This document shows, in pieces, positions 1 through 8,035 of a stretch of 62,927 nucleotides of DNA. This stretch comes from Scopulibacillus daqui. GTDB taxonomy: Bacteria > Bacillota > Bacilli > Bacillales > Sporolactobacillaceae. The stretch covers positions 1 through 62,927 of the forward strand of contig NZ_JAFBER010000019.1 of assembly GCF_016908855.1 (NCBI RefSeq). The letters run 5' to 3'. A program made the position numbers and the translations under genes. The notes below the pieces were generated by a model. It was not told the DNA's origin. It saw only the letters and a list, made by a program, of their open reading frames with translations, and made no database searches. Numbering within the stretch: position 1 is the stretch's first letter; the number at the start of each line of letters is the position of its first letter.

Positions 1-31
1 AGTGGAGAAAAACAATTTGTTTTTCTCCACT
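1..31. terminator. Strong hairpin at window edge
   Basis: Two perfectly complementary 14-base arms enclose a 3-base loop. The arms are A-rich or T-rich towards the loop. It lies downstream of the multicopper oxidase gene and probably ends that transcript, or one arriving from outside the window. The stem may extend beyond base 1. Confidence 0.5.
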
Positions 32-34
32 TGC

Positions 35-92
35 TTCATTTTAAGGACTTATCAGACAAGCCCTTCATTTTAAGGACTTATCAGACAAGCCC
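35..92. repeat. Tandem 29-bp direct repeat, two copies
   Basis: Bases 35-63 and 64-92 are identical 29-bp units, the second ending four bases before the stop codon of the oxidase gene. On the minus strand each unit can fold a weak hairpin of 6 bp including one G-U pair. This looks like a duplicated terminator-like hairpin rather than coding sequence. Confidence 0.85.
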
Positions 93-96
93 TTTG

Positions 97-1575
97 TTAT
101 GAAACTTTGATGTGACCCATCATACCATTATCTTCATGCTCCAGGTTATGGCAATGGAACATATAGATCCCTTTATGATTAAATCTAACGGCAATTTTTA
201 CTTTTTGTCCCGGATTTAAAGATATTGTATCCTTATAGCCTTGCATCTCTTCCGGTGGATTTTTGCCGTCTACAGAAATAACTTTAAATTGCGTGCCGTG
301 AAGATGAAATGGATGGACCATTCCTCCCATAGCACCTTTTTTATTTTCAATTTCCCAAATTTCGGTTTTATTCACTTTTTGTTTTAAATCTATTCTATTT
401 TTATCAAATTTTTTACCATTAATGGTTACGTTCTGACCCATGCCTGCTAATACAACTTTTTTAGTTGCTTTCATTTCCTTTTCTTTAGGAGATACTTTAA
501 CATTATTTAGATTTAGAGTGCTTATTTTTTCATCAGATGCCTGAAATGATTGATGACTATCAATGAAATGGATCGGCAATATCACCTTTCCATCTTCATT
601 AACGAGGTTGACATGATCTCCTTTAACTTTTGAAAAATCAACAAGTATTTCATTTCTTTCTGACGGCGCCATTTGAATCTCTGAAACTTTTTTTGGCTTA
701 TTTAGATACCCGCCATCTGATGCTATATGGTCAAACTTCATGCCGTTATCAAATTTTAAATGATAGACTCTTGCATTCGAAGCATTTAAGATTCGCAATC
801 GCACCAATCCTTTGTTCACGGTCAACTTCGGATCGACTTTCCCGTTGACTAAACCTGTATTGCCCGTGGTACCATCATCATTCTTGGCCTTTTCATAATC
901 TAATTGTTTATTAGAATCAAATGACTTATCTTGAAGAATTAACGGAAGATCGTTAACGCCATATTCATGCGGCAGCTTTTCAGCATTTTTATTATTGTCT
1001 TCAATATAAATTAAGCCTGCCAATCCTTTATAGACTTGTTCCCCTGTGTGAGGAGAGGGATGAGGGTGGAACCATAACGTCGCTGCCGGCTGATTTACTT
1101 TGAATGAAATATTTTTTTCTTCACCCGGCTTTAAGACTTGATCAGGCCCCCCGTCAACATCTCCAGGGACTTCTAATCCGTGCCAATGAAACGTTGTATC
1201 CTCATTCAAATGATTGACTAATTTAATTTTCACATTCTGGCCCTTTTTTAATTTCACTACAGGTCCTAATAAATTGCCGTTATAGCCGAAAGTATCTGAC
1301 TTATGGCCCGGATAAAATGCTGTCTTTCTTTGCTGCGCAGTTATCGTATAACTGACATGATGGCCATCAACTGAATCAGGTTTTAATATTTTCGGAAAAG
1401 TGATTTCGTTTTTCCCTTTTGAAGACTTCAACGGTACGGTACTATCGTGCACCATATCGGACATATCTTCTTTACTCTTGTTCGATTGATTCATGTCTTT
1501 CATTTCTTCCTGACTGCCGCAGCCAGCTAAAAATAATGCTAATAATAAAATGCCGATGGTTAAAAGCTTTTTCAT
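97..1575 (-). CDS. Multicopper oxidase lipoprotein (laccase/CueO type)
   Basis: 492 aa. An N-terminal signal with a lipobox (LAGC, Cys19) predicts a lipoprotein on the outer face of the membrane. Copper-site motifs are seen in order: HWHG and HPHP in the first cupredoxin domain, HPFHLHG and HCHNLEHED with a following Met near the C-terminus. This is the set of type 1, 2 and 3 copper ligands of the family. Such enzymes oxidise Cu(I), Mn(II) or phenolics and reduce oxygen to water; copper detoxification is likely but is inference. The Met/Asp-rich stretch after the lipobox (about residues 25-45) fits metal binding. The gene stands alone; GGAAGGG precedes the ATG. It is not CotA, which lacks a lipobox. 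Confidence 0.9.
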   Translation of the reverse strand: MKKLLTIGILLLALFLAGCGSQEEMKDMNQSNKSKEDMSDMVHDSTVPLKSSKGKNEITFPKILKPDSVDGHHVSYTITAQQRKTAFYPGHKSDTFGYNGNLLGPVVKLKKGQNVKIKLVNHLNEDTTFHWHGLEVPGDVDGGPDQVLKPGEEKNISFKVNQPAATLWFHPHPSPHTGEQVYKGLAGLIYIEDNNKNAEKLPHEYGVNDLPLILQDKSFDSNKQLDYEKAKNDDGTTGNTGLVNGKVDPKLTVNKGLVRLRILNASNARVYHLKFDNGMKFDHIASDGGYLNKPKKVSEIQMAPSERNEILVDFSKVKGDHVNLVNEDGKVILPIHFIDSHQSFQASDEKISTLNLNNVKVSPKEKEMKATKKVVLAGMGQNVTINGKKFDKNRIDLKQKVNKTEIWEIENKKGAMGGMVHPFHLHGTQFKVISVDGKNPPEEMQGYKDTISLNPGQKVKIAVRFNHKGIYMFHCHNLEHEDNGMMGHIKVS

Positions 1576-1748
1576 AGCACCCTTCCTTTGGATCGTATTT
1601 TGTTAATTGGCTTTAAAATCAATTGTAGATCGTTATTGCTGAATCAATGCGATTAATGATTAAAGTTTCCAATCCAAGGCATCTTAAAATTCAGCTGCAC
1701 TCAGTATAGATATTATCATATTTTAGCTTTACTGCTGAGGATAATCTC

Positions 1749-3260
1749 TTATTTCTCTTTTGATTTCTTGCTTTTTTCTTGTTGACGGTAAGCCCTTGGA
1801 GATTTTCCGGCCGCTTTTTTAAAAACACGGCTGAAATAATTAGCATCTGTAAAACCGATTTGGTCAGTAATTTCTTGTATTGTCAATGTCGTTTCTACCA
1901 ACAGCTGCCGCGCTTTCCTAAGCCGGATATCAGTCAAGATGCTGCGAAATGACCGGCCTTTAGATTGTGTCATTAAGTGGCTGTAATAGCTCGGGCTCAA
2001 TCCAACATATTCGGCAATATCTTTCAAACTTAACTGATGAATGTGATAATTTTGTTCCATAAATCGCAGTCCCCGTTCAATCACATCGGTAGCCGCCTTT
2101 TCTTTTTGGCGCTCCGCCCCGTCAATTAAAGCAAAAACAAATAAAATAACTTCTTGAACAATTTTAAATAAAACGGGATCAAACAACACAGTATTAAAAA
2201 TGTTATGGTAATAGTCTTCCAGCTCATGATTTTGATCTAAATAATAGGTTTTCATGAAACGGCGCAGCTGTGCAAGAATGCTTGTAAAACGAACGCGAAG
2301 CAGTTCGGGTTCGGGATAAGGAGCTTTAAAGTTTGTAAAATTTTCATAGAGCCAATTTTTGATTCCCTGTTTGCTGCCTTCTTCAAGCAAAGCCATCCAC
2401 TCCCTTTGCTCTTCTGGAGTCAAGAACGGATCAATAGAATAAAAACTGACATCTCTGTCCGCCCAAAACAGCTGCTGCATACCTTTGAAAAAACTTAATT
2501 TAAATAAATTAACCGTTTTCAAATACATTTCATTTAGACTTGCTGCTGAAACAGAGGCAGGATGAATGGCAATATTTAACCGGCGGTTGGGATATTCACT
2601 TGACCACCTTTGCAAAATCCTTTGACCTTCCTGCTGCAAAATAATACTTTCATTTTGCTTTGGAATCTGCAATACGCATACAACATCCTTGCTTAAAGTA
2701 AAATATTGAACAGGATACGGGATTGTATATTGTTCCAGCCAGTGAGATAAAATCGGCATATGTTCTTTCTTATCGGGACGCAGAATCATCATGCTGTATG
2801 CATTTTGCTCTAAAGGCTGAGCTTTAAATAATGCCGGATAAGAAATTTGCCCTGCGGATGATTCCAGGGCTTCGTTTTGCCGAAACTTGTCCAAGGAACT
2901 TTGAGAGGCTTGAAACAAACTCTTTTTTAATTGTTCATGTGATAACGGCTTGATTAATAACGAAATACCATGAAATTCAATGGCTTGGACAGCCCGCTCA
3001 AAAACCGCCTCAGCCGTTAAACAAATAACAGTTTTGACATATTGCCGCAAAAGCATCGTTATTTCCGTCATTTTATGCGAAGGCACCATTTCCAACTCTA
3101 AACAAACCACATCCGGTTGATAGCTGTTAATATATTCAATCATTTCATCCCATTGCGCCGCTTCACCAATAGTTTCAAAATTCAAACGGTTCGATTGAAT
3201 GAACCAGCGGATGCCGGTTCGTTCCGTTTGATCGCGATCCGCTATTAAAATGCTTGGCAT
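1749..3260 (-). CDS. AraC-family regulator with degenerate receiver domain
   Basis: 503 aa, the length and layout of YesN-like response regulators: an N-terminal receiver-like domain (about 1-125), a long middle region, and a C-terminal AraC double helix-turn-helix (about 395-495, ending in the typical FTDANYFSRVFKKAAGKSP block). The position of the phosphorylated aspartate is Glu55 (LELEM instead of LDxxMP) and the acidic pair is incomplete (ADRD). The conserved Lys-Pro is kept (IKPLS). No histidine kinase is adjacent. It therefore probably does not work by ordinary phosphotransfer. Its targets are unknown; the oxidase downstream in the same orientation is one candidate. Confidence 0.85.
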   Translation of the reverse strand: MPSILIADRDQTERTGIRWFIQSNRLNFETIGEAAQWDEMIEYINSYQPDVVCLELEMVPSHKMTEITMLLRQYVKTVICLTAEAVFERAVQAIEFHGISLLIKPLSHEQLKKSLFQASQSSLDKFRQNEALESSAGQISYPALFKAQPLEQNAYSMMILRPDKKEHMPILSHWLEQYTIPYPVQYFTLSKDVVCVLQIPKQNESIILQQEGQRILQRWSSEYPNRRLNIAIHPASVSAASLNEMYLKTVNLFKLSFFKGMQQLFWADRDVSFYSIDPFLTPEEQREWMALLEEGSKQGIKNWLYENFTNFKAPYPEPELLRVRFTSILAQLRRFMKTYYLDQNHELEDYYHNIFNTVLFDPVLFKIVQEVILFVFALIDGAERQKEKAATDVIERGLRFMEQNYHIHQLSLKDIAEYVGLSPSYYSHLMTQSKGRSFRSILTDIRLRKARQLLVETTLTIQEITDQIGFTDANYFSRVFKKAAGKSPRAYRQQEKSKKSKEK

Positions 3261-3488
3261 CGTTTGTTCACATCCTTAAAGAAGGCAAATCATAGAACTG
3301 CTACTTATAATTATACGATAGCAAACGCCTTAAAAATGATAAATCAAATGCCAGCCATTTCATTACAAATCTTTTCATTTTATTGAAGATAGTTATATAG
3401 AAATGCATACTGCAGTTGCCTCAAGAGCCGATTACCATTGTAAACTGCTAATTTTCGGGGCTTCTGTTACTTTATCTTATTTTACTGA

Positions 3489-3586
3489 GGGGATAAAGTA
3501 GGTAAAAAAAAAGAAAGTCTTACCGATCATCTAAAAGATAAAGTAAATAATGGGTTAAAAGCTGCGGCAGGGTGGCTGCATCAATG
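3489..3586 (+). other. Short coding-like remnant before the membrane protein
   Basis: An open frame of about 30 codons without a usual start codon encodes a lysine-rich amphipathic stretch ending GLKAAAGWLHQ, then TGA. The stop overlaps the ATG at 3584. It reads like the C-terminal end of a lost gene. With the neighbouring DUF4176 gene it may be debris of a type VII secretion/LXG-type locus, which is inference only. It also means that the GTG at 3572 is a less likely start for the next gene. Confidence 0.3.
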
Positions 3587-4129
3587 AAAATAGAAAACAA
3601 AAGATTTAGCCAGTTGCCTGAACATTTCCAAGTTTACTTGTCTTTCCTGCCAGTATCTTATATAAGATGGGTAGCTATTGTTATAACTATTATGTTTGTA
3701 GATGCATTTATAATAGAACCTATTTCCGGTAATCCATTTATACCTTTGTATTTATATATCGTTATTTTACCGGTTATTTTTATAAATATATGGGCATTAA
3801 GAATGTGTATAAAACCTTATAATAGACAATTAGAATTCGTCCTTTTTTACGGTGTTCTATCCTTCATTATTTCTCTTGGATACATCGTTGTTTCATTTAA
3901 GTTTGTCTATGGCATGTTTCAATTTGATTCAATCAGTTACGCCATTGGTCTCGGATATATCGCAGCTAATTTTCTTTTCAGCATCCTTAATGACCTTGGC
4001 ATGGCTTTTATTATGAACATTTGGTATTTAAGTTTTTCAGGATTATTCGCATATGGCGGTGTCATGTACTTGCACAAATATTTTTTTATGAAAAAAACAT
4101 TCACTTGGTCCGATTCGAGAAACCGCTGA
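3584..4129 (+). CDS. Unknown multi-pass membrane protein, probably frame-disrupted
   Basis: 181 aa from the ATG at 3584 (an in-frame GTG at 3572 is possible). About four or five hydrophobic segments are seen, roughly residues 25-50, 55-75, 85-110, 115-135 and 140-160. I do not recognise the family. The frame ends soon after a run of seven A (4091-4097) that follows a run of seven T (4081-4087). The -1 frame then carries a long basic, charged tail to 4251. One added base in either run would join them into a protein of about 222 aa with a cytoplasmic charged tail. Confidence 0.6.
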   Translation: MKIENKRFSQLPEHFQVYLSFLPVSYIRWVAIVITIMFVDAFIIEPISGNPFIPLYLYIVILPVIFINIWALRMCIKPYNRQLEFVLFYGVLSFIISLGYIVVSFKFVYGMFQFDSISYAIGLGYIAANFLFSILNDLGMAFIMNIWYLSFSGLFAYGGVMYLHKYFFMKKTFTWSDSRNR

Positions 4130-4251
4130 AAGCAGAAATAAAAGCGAAAAACAGAATAAGAAAAGAGAAAGAACGAAAAAAGAAAGAAAAGCAAAAGCGA
4201 AAAGAAGAAAGAAAAAGACAACATAAGGATAACAAAACCAATGCACAATAA
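4090..4251 (+). pseudogene. Out-of-frame charged tail of the membrane protein
   Basis: This segment in the -1 frame encodes about 50 residues dominated by Lys, Arg, Glu and Gln, ending in NKTNAQ and TAA. There is no credible start and no ribosome site at its beginning, but it directly follows the last membrane segment of the preceding gene. Such tails are common at the ends of small membrane proteins, so this is most simply the displaced C-terminus of that gene. Confidence 0.45.
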
Positions 4252-4277
4252 AAGGTTTTATTTGAGGAGAGATTATC

Positions 4278-4541
4278 GTGGAACAAAATTTCCTTCCTAA
4301 CGATTCGATTGTTTTATTAAATCAAGGCAAGAAAAAGTTAATGATTTATGGGAGACGTCAGCTTTTAGTCAAAGAAACAACAAAGGAATACGATTACATA
4401 GGCGTTATGTATCCTGAAGGGTATATCAGTCCCGAGTATTCCAACGTTTTCAATCAAGAGGATATTGCGGAAGTTATTTTTAAAGGCTATCAAGACGAAG
4501 AGGAAGAAGAGTTCCATAAACTGCTAAAGGTAACAGAATAG
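4278..4541 (+). CDS. DUF4176 domain protein
   Basis: 87 aa. It matches the DUF4176 pattern: LPNDSIVLL, then KKLMIYGRRQ, then YDYIGVMYPEGY, an FNQEDI block and an acidic C-terminus. GTG start after GGAGAG. Members are small cytoplasmic proteins often found beside type VII secretion/LXG toxin clusters; their function is not established. Here it stands only with the membrane protein upstream, in the same orientation, so it may be an orphan of a larger locus. Confidence 0.75.
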   Translation: MEQNFLPNDSIVLLNQGKKKLMIYGRRQLLVKETTKEYDYIGVMYPEGYISPEYSNVFNQEDIAEVIFKGYQDEEEEEFHKLLKVTE

Positions 4542-4593
4542 TAGTTTAAGAGCAGGGCAGCCTTTTCTATGCTGCCTTGCTTCTTTTTAATGC

Positions 4594-5007
4594 TTATTCA
4601 TTATCCTCATATAGATTGAATTTAACTTTGCCTTTAATCACGCGGGTGCCGTCCTGCTTTTCAGCGATGACATCAAATAAGGCACAGCCTGCTTCTTTTT
4701 CCGTTAATTCGGCTTTTAATGTAATCACATCGTTTAAAAATACCATGCCGGAAAAACGAGTGGAAAATTGCTCGATAAATCCTTCCTCATGATATGGTGT
4801 GAAAAGTTTGCTTAAATTGCCCATCGTCCACATGCCGTGAGCAATAATGCCGGGAAGTCCCGCTTTCTCTGCTTCAGCATCTATGGTATGAATCGGATTA
4901 TAATCACCGGATGCACCGGCATATTTAATTAGATCAAGCCTCGAGACCGGAGCCAGCTGCACCTCCGCTAATGTATCACCGGGCTGAAGTTTTGCAAGAT
5001 TTGTCAT
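4594..5007 (-). CDS. MaoC-family hot-dog dehydratase
   Basis: 137 aa, a single hot-dog domain. The hydratase signature is visible as YAGASGDYNPIHTIDAEAEKAG followed by GIIAHGMWTMG; the catalytic Asp and His of R-specific hydratases lie in GDYNPIH. It likely hydrates enoyl thioesters or dehydrates (R)-3-hydroxyacyl thioesters. Its ATG overlaps the stop of the upstream partner (ATGA), so the two are translationally coupled and probably form a heterodimer, as in HadA/HadB-like pairs. Confidence 0.85.
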   Translation of the reverse strand: MTNLAKLQPGDTLAEVQLAPVSRLDLIKYAGASGDYNPIHTIDAEAEKAGLPGIIAHGMWTMGNLSKLFTPYHEEGFIEQFSTRFSGMVFLNDVITLKAELTEKEAGCALFDVIAEKQDGTRVIKGKVKFNLYEDNE

Positions 5008-5453
5008 TTTGCGATCTCCTTTCTTACGGCATCAGTAATGACAACGACTTGCTTTGACGTAAAGACTTCATTTCCTAATTCATCCTCACCGACGCTTTTA
5101 ATGACTAAGAATCCTAAATTTCCTTGGCTTCCTTGTTTTTCGTAATAATTTTCTACTTCCGAATAACAGTACAGCACTTCGCCGACAAAAAGCGGCCGGC
5201 GATATTCATAGTGCTGTTCGCCATGAATCAATCCCGCTTTTGGCAGCTCCAAGCCCGGAATCGTACCATACTCAAATACCCTTGGAAATGTCGGAGGGGC
5301 TATATTTTTCTTATATCTTGTTTTTTCGGCGTAATTTTCATCTAAATAAATTGGATGGGGGTCGCCGATAGCCTCGGCAAATTTTTTGACAGCGCCTTTT
5401 TCGACTATATTGCAAACTTTTTTTGAACGGGTGCCGATCACTTGTTCAAACAT
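5004..5453 (-). CDS. MaoC-like dehydratase, N-terminal-type (FAS1-like) subunit
   Basis: 149 aa from the ATG at 5453, chosen because AGAGGTGA precedes it. A longer frame from 5570 would overlap the upstream gene by almost 90 bases. It matches the FAS1-like MaoC N-terminal dehydratase family: KKFAEAIGDPHPIYLDENYA near residue 25, PPTFPRVF, then HGEQHYEYRRPLFVGEVL. Such subunits pair with a catalytic hot-dog partner, here the gene that follows. It sits in an operon with the SDR reductase upstream. Confidence 0.85.
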   Translation of the reverse strand: MFEQVIGTRSKKVCNIVEKGAVKKFAEAIGDPHPIYLDENYAEKTRYKKNIAPPTFPRVFEYGTIPGLELPKAGLIHGEQHYEYRRPLFVGEVLYCYSEVENYYEKQGSQGNLGFLVIKSVGEDELGNEVFTSKQVVVITDAVRKEIAK

Positions 5454-5481
5454 TCGCGTCACCTCTTCATTATTATTTTTA

Positions 5482-6243
5482 TTATGCTTTTGGCCCGCCG
5501 GCGACATAAAGCACTTGACCGTTAACAAATGATGATTCCTCCATGGCAAAGAATAAAACGGCATTGGCAATATCTTCAGGTTTGCCGCTCCTGCCGACTG
5601 GAATTTGACTGACGCTGTGCTTCACTAGTTCTTCAAATGAAATACCGATTCGTTTTGCGGTCGCCCTCGTCATATCTGTTTCAATAAAGCCCGGAGCAAC
5701 AGCGTTAGCTGTAATGCCGAATTTGCCAAGTTCAATCGCTAAAGTTTTTGTAAAGCCTTGCAGCCCGGCCTTTGCTGTTGAATAGTTGGCTTGGCCGCGA
5801 TTGCCAAGCGCAGATGTTGACGACAAATTAATGATTCTGCCGTATTTGTTGTCTACCATGTATCTTTGAACAGCTCTGGCGCAGTTAAATGAGCCTTTCA
5901 AATGGACGTTCATGACCATGTCCCAATCAGAATCTTCCATCTTAAATAATAAGTTATCGCGGATAACACCGGCATTATTGACAAGAATATCAATCTTTCC
6001 GAACTCTTTGACAGCGCTGTCAACAAATGCTTCCACTTGTTCTCTTTTGGATACATCAGCCACTTGATGAAAAACGTCAAACCCTTTGTCTTTAAATTCT
6101 GAAAAAGTTTTCGACAATACTTGTTCATCAACATCAATAATGCAAAGTTTTGCACCTTCTATCGCAAATTTCTCCGCAATTGCCTTGCCTATCCCTTTAC
6201 TGGCTCCTGTAATAAATGCGACTCTTCCCTCAAAACGCTTCAT
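5482..6243 (-). CDS. FabG-like 3-oxoacyl reductase (SDR family)
   Basis: 253 aa, classical short-chain dehydrogenase length. The cofactor motif TGASKGIG lies at residues 13-20, NNAGV near 90, and the catalytic Ser-Tyr-Lys as LSSTSALGNRGQANYSTAK. C-terminal GGPKA is kept. It likely reduces 3-oxoacyl thioesters (ACP or CoA). AGGAGG precedes the ATG. With the two hot-dog proteins downstream it supplies the reduction and dehydration steps of an acyl chain cycle; no ketosynthase lies nearby, so direction and substrate remain open. Confidence 0.88.
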   Translation of the reverse strand: MKRFEGRVAFITGASKGIGKAIAEKFAIEGAKLCIIDVDEQVLSKTFSEFKDKGFDVFHQVADVSKREQVEAFVDSAVKEFGKIDILVNNAGVIRDNLLFKMEDSDWDMVMNVHLKGSFNCARAVQRYMVDNKYGRIINLSSTSALGNRGQANYSTAKAGLQGFTKTLAIELGKFGITANAVAPGFIETDMTRATAKRIGISFEELVKHSVSQIPVGRSGKPEDIANAVLFFAMEESSFVNGQVLYVAGGPKA

Positions 6244-6388
6244 ATCATTGTTCCTCCTCTATGATTACTATCTATTTGATTCTTGATCTATTAATGTTTA
6301 CCTTTATGCTTTTAATAACATTCTTAATGATGCTCTGCTGCAATAAAAACTTTCTCAATTTCTTTTTCCGGGCGGCTGTAATACAGAC

Positions 6389-6799
6389 CTATTGATGAAG
6401 GCTGTATTGGTAGTCTTGCAGTTTTGCCCTTATGTTGCCAGGAATCGATTTAGATTTCTGCTCTTTAAAGTCGAAATAGACGATGGTTGAATCGCCTTCT
6501 GCTATTAGTTGTCCAGTCTCAGCATCGAAGACAGGCTGATGGAGTCCAAAACTTTTTTCTCCTATACGCGATACTTCTGTTATCACCTTAAGGCGCTGAT
6601 CAAAATAGGCCTGTGCACGAAAATCACACTTCACAGAGGCCAATATGTATGACCAATCTTCAGTTTCCGGATCCGGCGTGATTGCTTTAAAAAAATCAAC
6701 TCTTGCTTGTTCAAGATAAGTAAAATAACTGACATTATTCACGTGTCCGAGCAGATCGGTTTCTCCAAAACGCACTTTAAATTCTGTTTGAAATGCCAT
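6389..6799 (-). CDS. Acyl-CoA thioesterase (4HBT hot-dog family)
   Basis: 136 aa. The family signature RFGETDLLGHVNNVSYFTYLEQAR is seen around residues 10-33, with the likely catalytic Asp in ETDLLGHVNN. Members hydrolyse acyl-CoA thioesters. AGGAGTGAG precedes the ATG. It lies upstream of the SDR/MaoC operon in the same orientation, separated by about 145 bases, and downstream of a possible TetR operator. Confidence 0.85.
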   Translation of the reverse strand: MAFQTEFKVRFGETDLLGHVNNVSYFTYLEQARVDFFKAITPDPETEDWSYILASVKCDFRAQAYFDQRLKVITEVSRIGEKSFGLHQPVFDAETGQLIAEGDSTIVYFDFKEQKSKSIPGNIRAKLQDYQYSLHQ

Positions 6800-6819
6800 A
6801 TTCTCACTCCTGGTTGATT

Positions 6820-6984
6820 TTAGCCATTTATATCGGCCGCGTTTTTCCTTGCAGCAACCCTTTCTTTATAGTCTGCCGATGATGCTAAAATGCCTCGTGT
6901 TGTCTATTCGGCTTCAAGAATTTCTTTTAATAGGCTGTGAGGGACCCATTTGACTGCAAGCTGCTTTGTCCTGTTAAATCAAAC
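6820..6984 (-). pseudogene. Remnant of an enoyl-CoA hydratase-like C-terminus
   Basis: One minus-strand frame reads through about 50 codons with a single internal TAG. It contains stretches such as LLKEILEAE and SSADYKERVAARK, resembling the C-terminal helix region of crotonase-family proteins (usually ASEDxKEGxxAFLEKRxP). A stop lies just upstream and no start exists. The resemblance is by eye and modest, but the location within an acyl-CoA gene cluster fits. Confidence 0.35.
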
Positions 6985-7039
6985 AATGCCATTAACTGTT
7001 AGACCTTAAATACTTTATATACTGAATCCTCAAATATTT

Positions 7040-7058
7040 ACTAACTAACTAGTTGGTA
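7040..7058. promoter_or_regulatory. Palindromic operator-like site between thioesterase and PAP2 gene
   Basis: A perfect 8-base palindrome (AACTAGTT, 7047-7054) sits in an imperfect larger inverted repeat, ACT-AACTAGTT-GGT. The style resembles TetR-family operators that control fatty-acid genes. No regulator gene lies next to it. It is upstream of the thioesterase (minus) and of the PAP2 gene (plus). The rest of 6985-7255 is AT-rich with nothing else I can name. Confidence 0.35.
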
Positions 7059-7255
7059 TGCTATTTATATTATTATATTTATTCAGATTATTCAAGTCTG
7101 CCGACGTGCTGATACCGCTTCTCCTTGACAGTCAATCAGCTTCGTCAGTGAATCCTTAAAAGCCGTCCAACATTTTGTAATGAACGGCTATATCCATTCA
7201 TATGAATGAAAACAAGCCGTTATAAACCAGATAAACGCTTAGGGGGATTCGCTCT

Positions 7256-7909
7256 ATGAAAGATGCGATGTATAAGCCCGGAACGTGGATAGGGTTATTT
7301 TTCATCAACACGATTTTATTTTTTTTAACAGCATGGTCGATAAAAAGCCATCAAGCCTATGTCCGGATTATCGATCAGATCCTCACAAAATTGTCCAGAG
7401 GATACATTAACGATTTTAAAACATCTTGTGCATTGGTCATTACCCATCTTGGAGATTACCACTTTTGTTTAACGATGACAGTTATTATCAGCATTATACT
7501 TTTTTTTCTTCGTCAATACTTTAGCTCTATAACTTTTCTGGTTGGATTCATCGGCGCACGCTATTGCCGGACAGCCTTAAAATATATGCTATATCGTCCG
7601 CGCCCGAATAACATTCACTTAGCTCCTGCAAGTGACGGTTCCTTTCCAAGCGGGCATATGATTTATTCTGTGTTCTTTTATGGCGCACTCTTATTTTTTT
7701 TAATTCATATTCTTATCAAAAACGGCAAACAATCGAAGAGCTGGCTGGGCATGGCGCCTGCTTTATTATTGGTTATCTTAATCGGATGGTCGCGGGTCTA
7801 CCTCGGGGTTCATTATCCTACAGATATTATCGGAGGAATTTTTATCGGCGCGGCTTGGCTTTCCCTTGTTTTATCGTTTTATATTTTTGTGAAAACATAT
7901 CAAAAGTAA
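7256..7909 (+). CDS. PAP2-family membrane phosphatase
   Basis: 217 aa with six hydrophobic segments. The three phosphatase motifs are in order: KYMLYRPRP (motif 1), PSGH (motif 2) and SRVYLGVHYPTDIIGG (motif 3), with the catalytic His pair in motifs 2 and 3. Members remove phosphate from undecaprenyl pyrophosphate or phosphatidic acid/phosphatidylglycerol phosphate at the outer membrane face; which substrate applies here is not visible. AGGGGG precedes the ATG. A strong terminator follows. The gene stands alone. Confidence 0.88.
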   Translation: MKDAMYKPGTWIGLFFINTILFFLTAWSIKSHQAYVRIIDQILTKLSRGYINDFKTSCALVITHLGDYHFCLTMTVIISIILFFLRQYFSSITFLVGFIGARYCRTALKYMLYRPRPNNIHLAPASDGSFPSGHMIYSVFFYGALLFFLIHILIKNGKQSKSWLGMAPALLLVILIGWSRVYLGVHYPTDIIGGIFIGAAWLSLVLSFYIFVKTYQK

Positions 7910-7915
7910 GATCTT

Positions 7916-7956
7916 AAAAAACCTTCATTTTTGCATCACAAAAATGAAGGTTTTTT
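7916..7956. terminator. Bidirectional terminator between PAP2 gene and spo0A
   Basis: A perfect stem of 17 bp or more (AAAAAACCTTCATTTTT and complement) ends in a T-run on both strands. It lies between two converging genes, so it serves both. Confidence 0.9.
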
Positions 7957-8035
7957 AAATCCTTTAGTATATATGTTGGTTTATTAAAATTAATAATATT
8001 ATTGTAATGATTGCCGGCGTGAATATCTAAATGTT

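Noticed and set aside
4101-4286. Phe/Leu/Ser-rich minus-strand frames opposite the charged tail
   Set aside because: They are the complement of an A-rich coding stretch; hydrophobic runs follow from TTC/TTT codons, not from a membrane protein.
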